This document shows positions 62,001 to 64,000 of a stretch of DNA of 64,000 bases, piece by piece. The translations under genes and the position numbers were made by a program. This stretch comes from Ga0077530 sp035565975 (GTDB taxonomy: Bacteria > Pseudomonadota > Alphaproteobacteria > Rhizobiales > Hyphomicrobiaceae), in NCBI GenBank assembly GCA_035565975.1, contig DATMRT010000060.1, forward strand, positions 79,038 through 143,037. The letters are read 5' to 3'. Every line of letters begins with the position of its first letter. The first letter of the stretch is position 1. The notes beneath the pieces are model-generated. The model made no database searches. It was given only the letters and a program-made list of their open reading frames with translations, and was not told the origin of the DNA.

Positions 62001-62453
62001 GGCCTGAAGTGGTTCACCATCCCGAACATCGTCGTCTTCCAGTTCCTCTTTACACTCTTCGCGCCGGTCATGGACGCGCTGCTCGTCTGGGCATTCGTCG
62101 CGGACGCGTGGGCCTACGCGCACCATGGCGGCAGCCTGCTTTCCGCCAGCACCGTCGAGATCCTCGCTTATTGGGCAGTTTTCCAGACGCTTGAGCTCGC
62201 CTTTTCCGCCGTCGCACTGTGGCTGCATCGCGAGGGCGGGAACTGGCGCCTGCTGCCCCTCACGATCGTCCAGCGCTTCTACTACCGACAGCTCATCTTC
62301 TGGATCTCGCTGCGCACGCTCTTCGCCGTGCTCTGCGGGCAGTTCACAGGCTGGGGCCGCGCCAAGCGGCTCGGCCTGCCGAGCCTTGCACGCACCCCGC
62401 AGCCGCAGCGACCGGCCCCCACACCCGAGCCGATGCTCGAAGCCGCCGAATAG
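59037..62453 (+). CDS. Trifunctional fusion: GH18-like domain + NodB deacetylase + family 2 glycosyltransferase
   Basis: 1138 residues. Membrane segment at about 19-44; a TIM-barrel of glycoside hydrolase 18/chitinase-like type at about 95-400 (FAFYVNWDKNSF, GNFDGVVVDFKEI, in which the usual DxxDxDxE is VVVDFKE, and VVLLAYDQH); NodB polysaccharide deacetylase at about 470-700 with TFDDGP (482-487) and NHTFTH (534-539), the metal ligands intact; a membrane segment near 710-730; GT2 at about 749-980 with VMDDGST, DADTR (about 835), EDAD and QRFRW (about 960); and C-terminal membrane segments. It should polymerise, deacetylate and possibly trim a hexosamine polymer, comparable to PgaC plus PgaB or NodC plus NodB in one chain. 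Confidence 0.9.
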   Translation: MSDKNKQVFFDASGRRSPVVYGLVGLLVAFLGALVTVFAVSIATTPALPSVKLNLEREYLSVLAVAHRTPARSGPPINLAHARSRVDKATSGTARFAFYVNWDKNSFLSLRNSAKQLDGLMPEWLHLTSDSGEIELDDAREQQNVDAWLSINAPNLAIMPVINNYDPRTRAWRAEETVRVLRSPEARERLVRNLKNYLAKGNFDGVVVDFKEIAPEDEDELVAFLSELKAALKADSRQLFAVVPAYAEPALFHEIIEAVDRVVLLAYDQHARHERPGPVASQVWFETMLDKHFATTHGSKLIVAIGSYAIDWARPGEGRIASIREMWDVLDRSGASFNFDPHALNPTFSYGEKSTGATHTVWMLDGVTMYNQVAAALAMEPGGLALWRLGTEDPTIWATFARGRAPDDTALAALEQLDPGTEVTYSGKGEILKFNNQPRVGKRSVTHLPKSNLITDQTIVSVPKPMMISRFGLNRDKVIALTFDDGPSRLYTPAILDVLKKKNVKASFFVLGTAAAMEPEILKRLYEEGHDIGNHTFTHPDLSEIPSAQLDLELNATQRVLEAKLGVRTALFRPPFVRDIEPENSEQARTLQASAELGYITIGNRIDPLDWGRPGVDEIVNRTISYAHRGGGNVVLLHDGGGDRSQTIAALPRIIDQLRAEGYRFVTIHELLGLQRNDLMPKLDNGSTVVPYVNDIGFSLMRAFNSFLKVLFVIGIVLGIGRLSIIGFVAWRQSRQRKPLRTTRHPRPSFAVIVPAHNEEKVIVDSIESLLRSQSRDFEIVVMDDGSTDRTYEVVKEAFGGNARVRLLTKRNGGKSSALNYAIERTNVDVVVCIDADTRLAPDALDILLTHFNDDRVGAVAGVVTVGNRSTMLSRFQALEYLTAQSMDRRAFEIVNGIAVVPGAIGAWRRSALIEAGLYDSDTSAEDADATFKVARAGWLVRNEPNALAVTEAPEKVREFNKQRFRWMFGMIQVAFKHRDVYFQRGASGLKWFTIPNIVVFQFLFTLFAPVMDALLVWAFVADAWAYAHHGGSLLSASTVEILAYWAVFQTLELAFSAVALWLHREGGNWRLLPLTIVQRFYYRQLIFWISLRTLFAVLCGQFTGWGRAKRLGLPSLARTPQPQRPAPTPEPMLEAAE

Positions 62454-62470
62454 TCGAGTCCCAAAAGCAA

Positions 62471-62496
62471 ACGAGGCGCCCGCGAGGGCGCCTCGT
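62471..62496. terminator. Hairpin between convergent polysaccharide genes
   Basis: ACGAGGCGCCC (62471-62481), GCGA loop, GGGCGCCTCGT (62486-62496). On the minus strand it is followed by TTGCTTTT, so it best serves the BcsS-like gene, but it can act on both transcripts. Confidence 0.75.
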
Positions 62497-62523
62497 CAAT
62501 TCCGGAGGCAACTTCAGCCGATA

Positions 62524-63321
62524 TTAGAATGCGAAGCTGAGGTTGAAGCCTGCATATGCGCCTTCGCCGCCCGAACTGGATGCCCTGAAGGAATTGTTAT
62601 CGTCGTCGACGAACTGATAGCCGCCATGGATGGTCAGTTCAGCCGGGTTGCGGGGGCCGAAAATGTCCAGCTTGAACATCGCGAAGGCACCGAGGCGCTG
62701 CGCGTCGTAGCCGTCGTTGCCATCAGCGCTAGCCTCAGGACCGATGATGAAGCGGCCGAGGTTCATGCCGACGCGGGCGCGCGACCAGTAGGTATCGAAG
62801 GCTGTCGAGTAGTAGCCTTCGAGCGAGAAGTAGTGCTGCGGGCCGTAAAGGCGGATATCGCCGCCGACTCGGAAGCCCACTTCATCACCGCGAACGGAGT
62901 TGGTCGGGTCGTTCGGCGTCAAATCATGATCGTGGTAGTCCGCGCCGATATAGAGACCAACCGCAGCACCCTGGCGGACCCACAGATAGCCGAGCATGGC
63001 CGCGAGCTGGGTCACGTCGCCGTCTACTTTTCCGCCCGGAACCGTGCTGTCGTATTCATAAGAACCGTAGCCGGCGAAGCCCTGGAACACGAAGCCGCTG
63101 CGCGACAGATCGCGCTGCAGGGAGATCACAGCACCCGAGTAGCTGTAGAAGGAGTCCTTGGCGAAGTCGGCTCCGGTGTAGGTCGCGATCCAGGTCGGCT
63201 GGTCGACGAAGCCGCCGTCCTTCATGCTGCCGCCTTTGTAGTCGCCGGCCAGCGTGGGCGTCGCGGTTGCAGTGGCCAGCCCAACGGCCACAGCAGCGAT
63301 CTTCAGAGCCAAGTTTTTCAT
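62524..63321 (-). CDS. bcsS: BcsS-like outer-membrane beta-barrel protein
   Basis: 265 residues from the ATG at 63321. Signal peptide 1-25 (LATATATPTLAG). The rest is a set of amphipathic strands: YTGADFAKDSFYSYSGAV, LSRSGFVFQGFAGYGSYEYD, AAVGLYIGADYHDHDLTP, VGFRVGGDIRLYG, SRARVGMNLGRFIIGPEAS, ending in Phe (NLSFAF), the classical outer-membrane barrel terminus. The pattern fits the alphaproteobacterial cellulose biosynthesis protein BcsS family. It converges on the glycosyltransferase fusion gene, which suggests a role in export or anchoring of that polymer. No bcsA or bcsB is in the window. Confidence 0.78.
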   Translation of the reverse strand: MKNLALKIAAVAVGLATATATPTLAGDYKGGSMKDGGFVDQPTWIATYTGADFAKDSFYSYSGAVISLQRDLSRSGFVFQGFAGYGSYEYDSTVPGGKVDGDVTQLAAMLGYLWVRQGAAVGLYIGADYHDHDLTPNDPTNSVRGDEVGFRVGGDIRLYGPQHYFSLEGYYSTAFDTYWSRARVGMNLGRFIIGPEASADGNDGYDAQRLGAFAMFKLDIFGPRNPAELTIHGGYQFVDDDNNSFRASSSGGEGAYAGFNLSFAF

Positions 63322-63816
63322 TTTCCGTCGCCTTAGTTGGCGCAGAACCCCGTGTCGCGCGGGCAGAATTGCCCACGGAACATGCGTCATGCGCACTTTC
63401 CCCTGCGGCGAGAAGTGACTGATTCGGGTTAATGCACAAGTTACTCTTGGACTTTCGCGCGCCCCGCCGGAAACGATGCGCCCTGCGCGTTGCAGATCGA
63501 GAACACTCCCACCTCGTCCAGTGAGGCAATCACGCAGGAGCGATCGCAGCAATCGACCTGCATCTGCGGCTGCCACTTATCCCCGAAACCCACGACGGCA
63601 ATCGGGCTGATGTCATTGGCGGCCAAGGCCGTGTGACCGCTCGGCGCGGTCGAGCGGGCGCAGAATATGTCCCACTAACAATCGGCTGACTGAGGGATGG
63701 TGCCAGAAGAGGACTGCGAGCCCTCATCCATAAATCATTGATATTGCCGGCAGAGTAGCGTCGCCCATTGACGCTTGTATAACATCCGCGTCCCTCACCA
63801 CTCAAGCTGCCTTTTT
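63322..63816. other. Intergenic region at the right edge
   Basis: 495 nt upstream of the BcsS-like gene. Several short frames on both strands lack conserved features or ribosome-binding sites. AT-richer spots occur at 63425-63440 (GGTTAATGCACAAGTTAC) and 63725-63785 (AAATCATTGATATTGCC and TTGTATAACATCC), which may be promoters. No gene, tRNA or repeat is recognised. Confidence 0.45.
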
Positions 63817-64000
63817 ATGGTGAATGCCGACAATTCGGCTCCGGAGCACTTGACATTGCCCGCCAGGGCTCCCTATTTCCGGGGAATGCGGCGTCGAGAT
63901 GACACGATGTCGCAGTTGGTCCATCCTACCGTCGAAAGGCGCATAGTATTGAGTATCGAAGACCCAACCCCGAATTGGCCCCGCGCGTCGGCCTCCAGAG
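63817..64000 (+). CDS. Possible N-terminus of a gene running off the window
   Basis: From the ATG at 63817 the frame is open to the window edge (61 codons). Later in-frame ATGs at 63886 and 63907 are alternative starts. The residues (MSQLVHPTVERRIVLSIED and so on) are not recognised. No good ribosome-binding site precedes 63817. Coding status is uncertain. Confidence 0.3.
   Translation, partial: MVNADNSAPEHLTLPARAPYFRGMRRRDDTMSQLVHPTVERRIVLSIEDPTPNWPRASASR

Overview
The window is 64 kb of GC-rich chromosomal DNA from an alphaproteobacterium, most likely a member of the Hyphomicrobiales (Rhizobiales). The support is family content: a GapR/DUF2312 nucleoid protein, DUF502, a DUF2007 gene overlapping a tRNA-type N6-adenine methyltransferase gene, a BcsS-like barrel, a dnaN-recF-gyrB run, several Liv-type ABC transporters and many CoA, SDR and hydroxyacid catabolic enzymes. 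I see no rRNA, tRNA, CRISPR array, prophage or transposase gene. Genus cannot be set from the sequence alone.

Layout. 0-1 kb: the tail of a branched-chain-amino-acid-type ABC transporter (LivM end, LivG). 1-7 kb: a repeat-rich exported protein, citrate synthase, phosphate acetyltransferase, an amidohydrolase, two PRC-barrel proteins and an Ldh-family dehydrogenase. 7-15 kb: a class III aminotransferase, gapR, a peptidoglycan-binding protein, a PAS histidine kinase, a dienoyl-CoA-reductase-like SDR, a lysophospholipase-like hydrolase and a DUF502 membrane protein. 15-20.4 kb: a complete livKGFHM-type uptake operon. 20.4-26.4 kb: peroxiredoxin, methyltransferase/DUF2007 and a four-gene catabolic operon (FAD oxidase, two tandem 3-hydroxyisobutyrate-dehydrogenase paralogues, DsbA-type isomerase). 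26.6-34.7 kb: a His-rich exported peptide, a membrane Ser/Thr kinase-WD40 fusion, then dnaN-recF-gyrB. 35-41 kb: HpcH aldolase, a YeeE/YedE sulfur transporter with a candidate SqrR/BigR operator, and smc. 41-49 kb: two DsbA-like oxidoreductases, a SET-domain protein, lpxK, SDR, CoA-transferase, an exported MBL-fold protein, an inositol-phosphatase-family enzyme and an H1-like basic protein. 49-57 kb: LLM flavin oxidoreductase plus amidase, penicillin-binding protein 1C, DUF817, a small exported protein and an epoxide hydrolase. 57-64 kb: a probable polysaccharide locus (DUF3131 protein, a 1138-residue glycosidase-like/deacetylase/glycosyltransferase fusion, BcsS-like outer-membrane protein).

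The most unusual signal is not a protein. Three intergenic loci (8564-8728, 17507-17673, 40822-40989) carry the same 165-168-nt architecture: two long hairpins side by side, each with a 10-bp outer stem, a 3-4-nt one-sided bulge and a 14-15-bp inner stem, with the bulges always on the arms facing the centre. The arm sequences differ between copies while pairing is kept. One copy ends exactly at the start codon of livF, another lies 14 nt before the start of smc, and the third is 50 nt upstream of gapR. I regard this as the best candidate for an undescribed element.

Other regulatory signals worth attention are an ATTC-N8-GAAT palindrome over the promoter of the sulfur transporter gene, a perfect TTAA-N7-TTAA (CtrA-type) box upstream of the H1-like gene, and two stacked terminators after that gene which could bound a small RNA.
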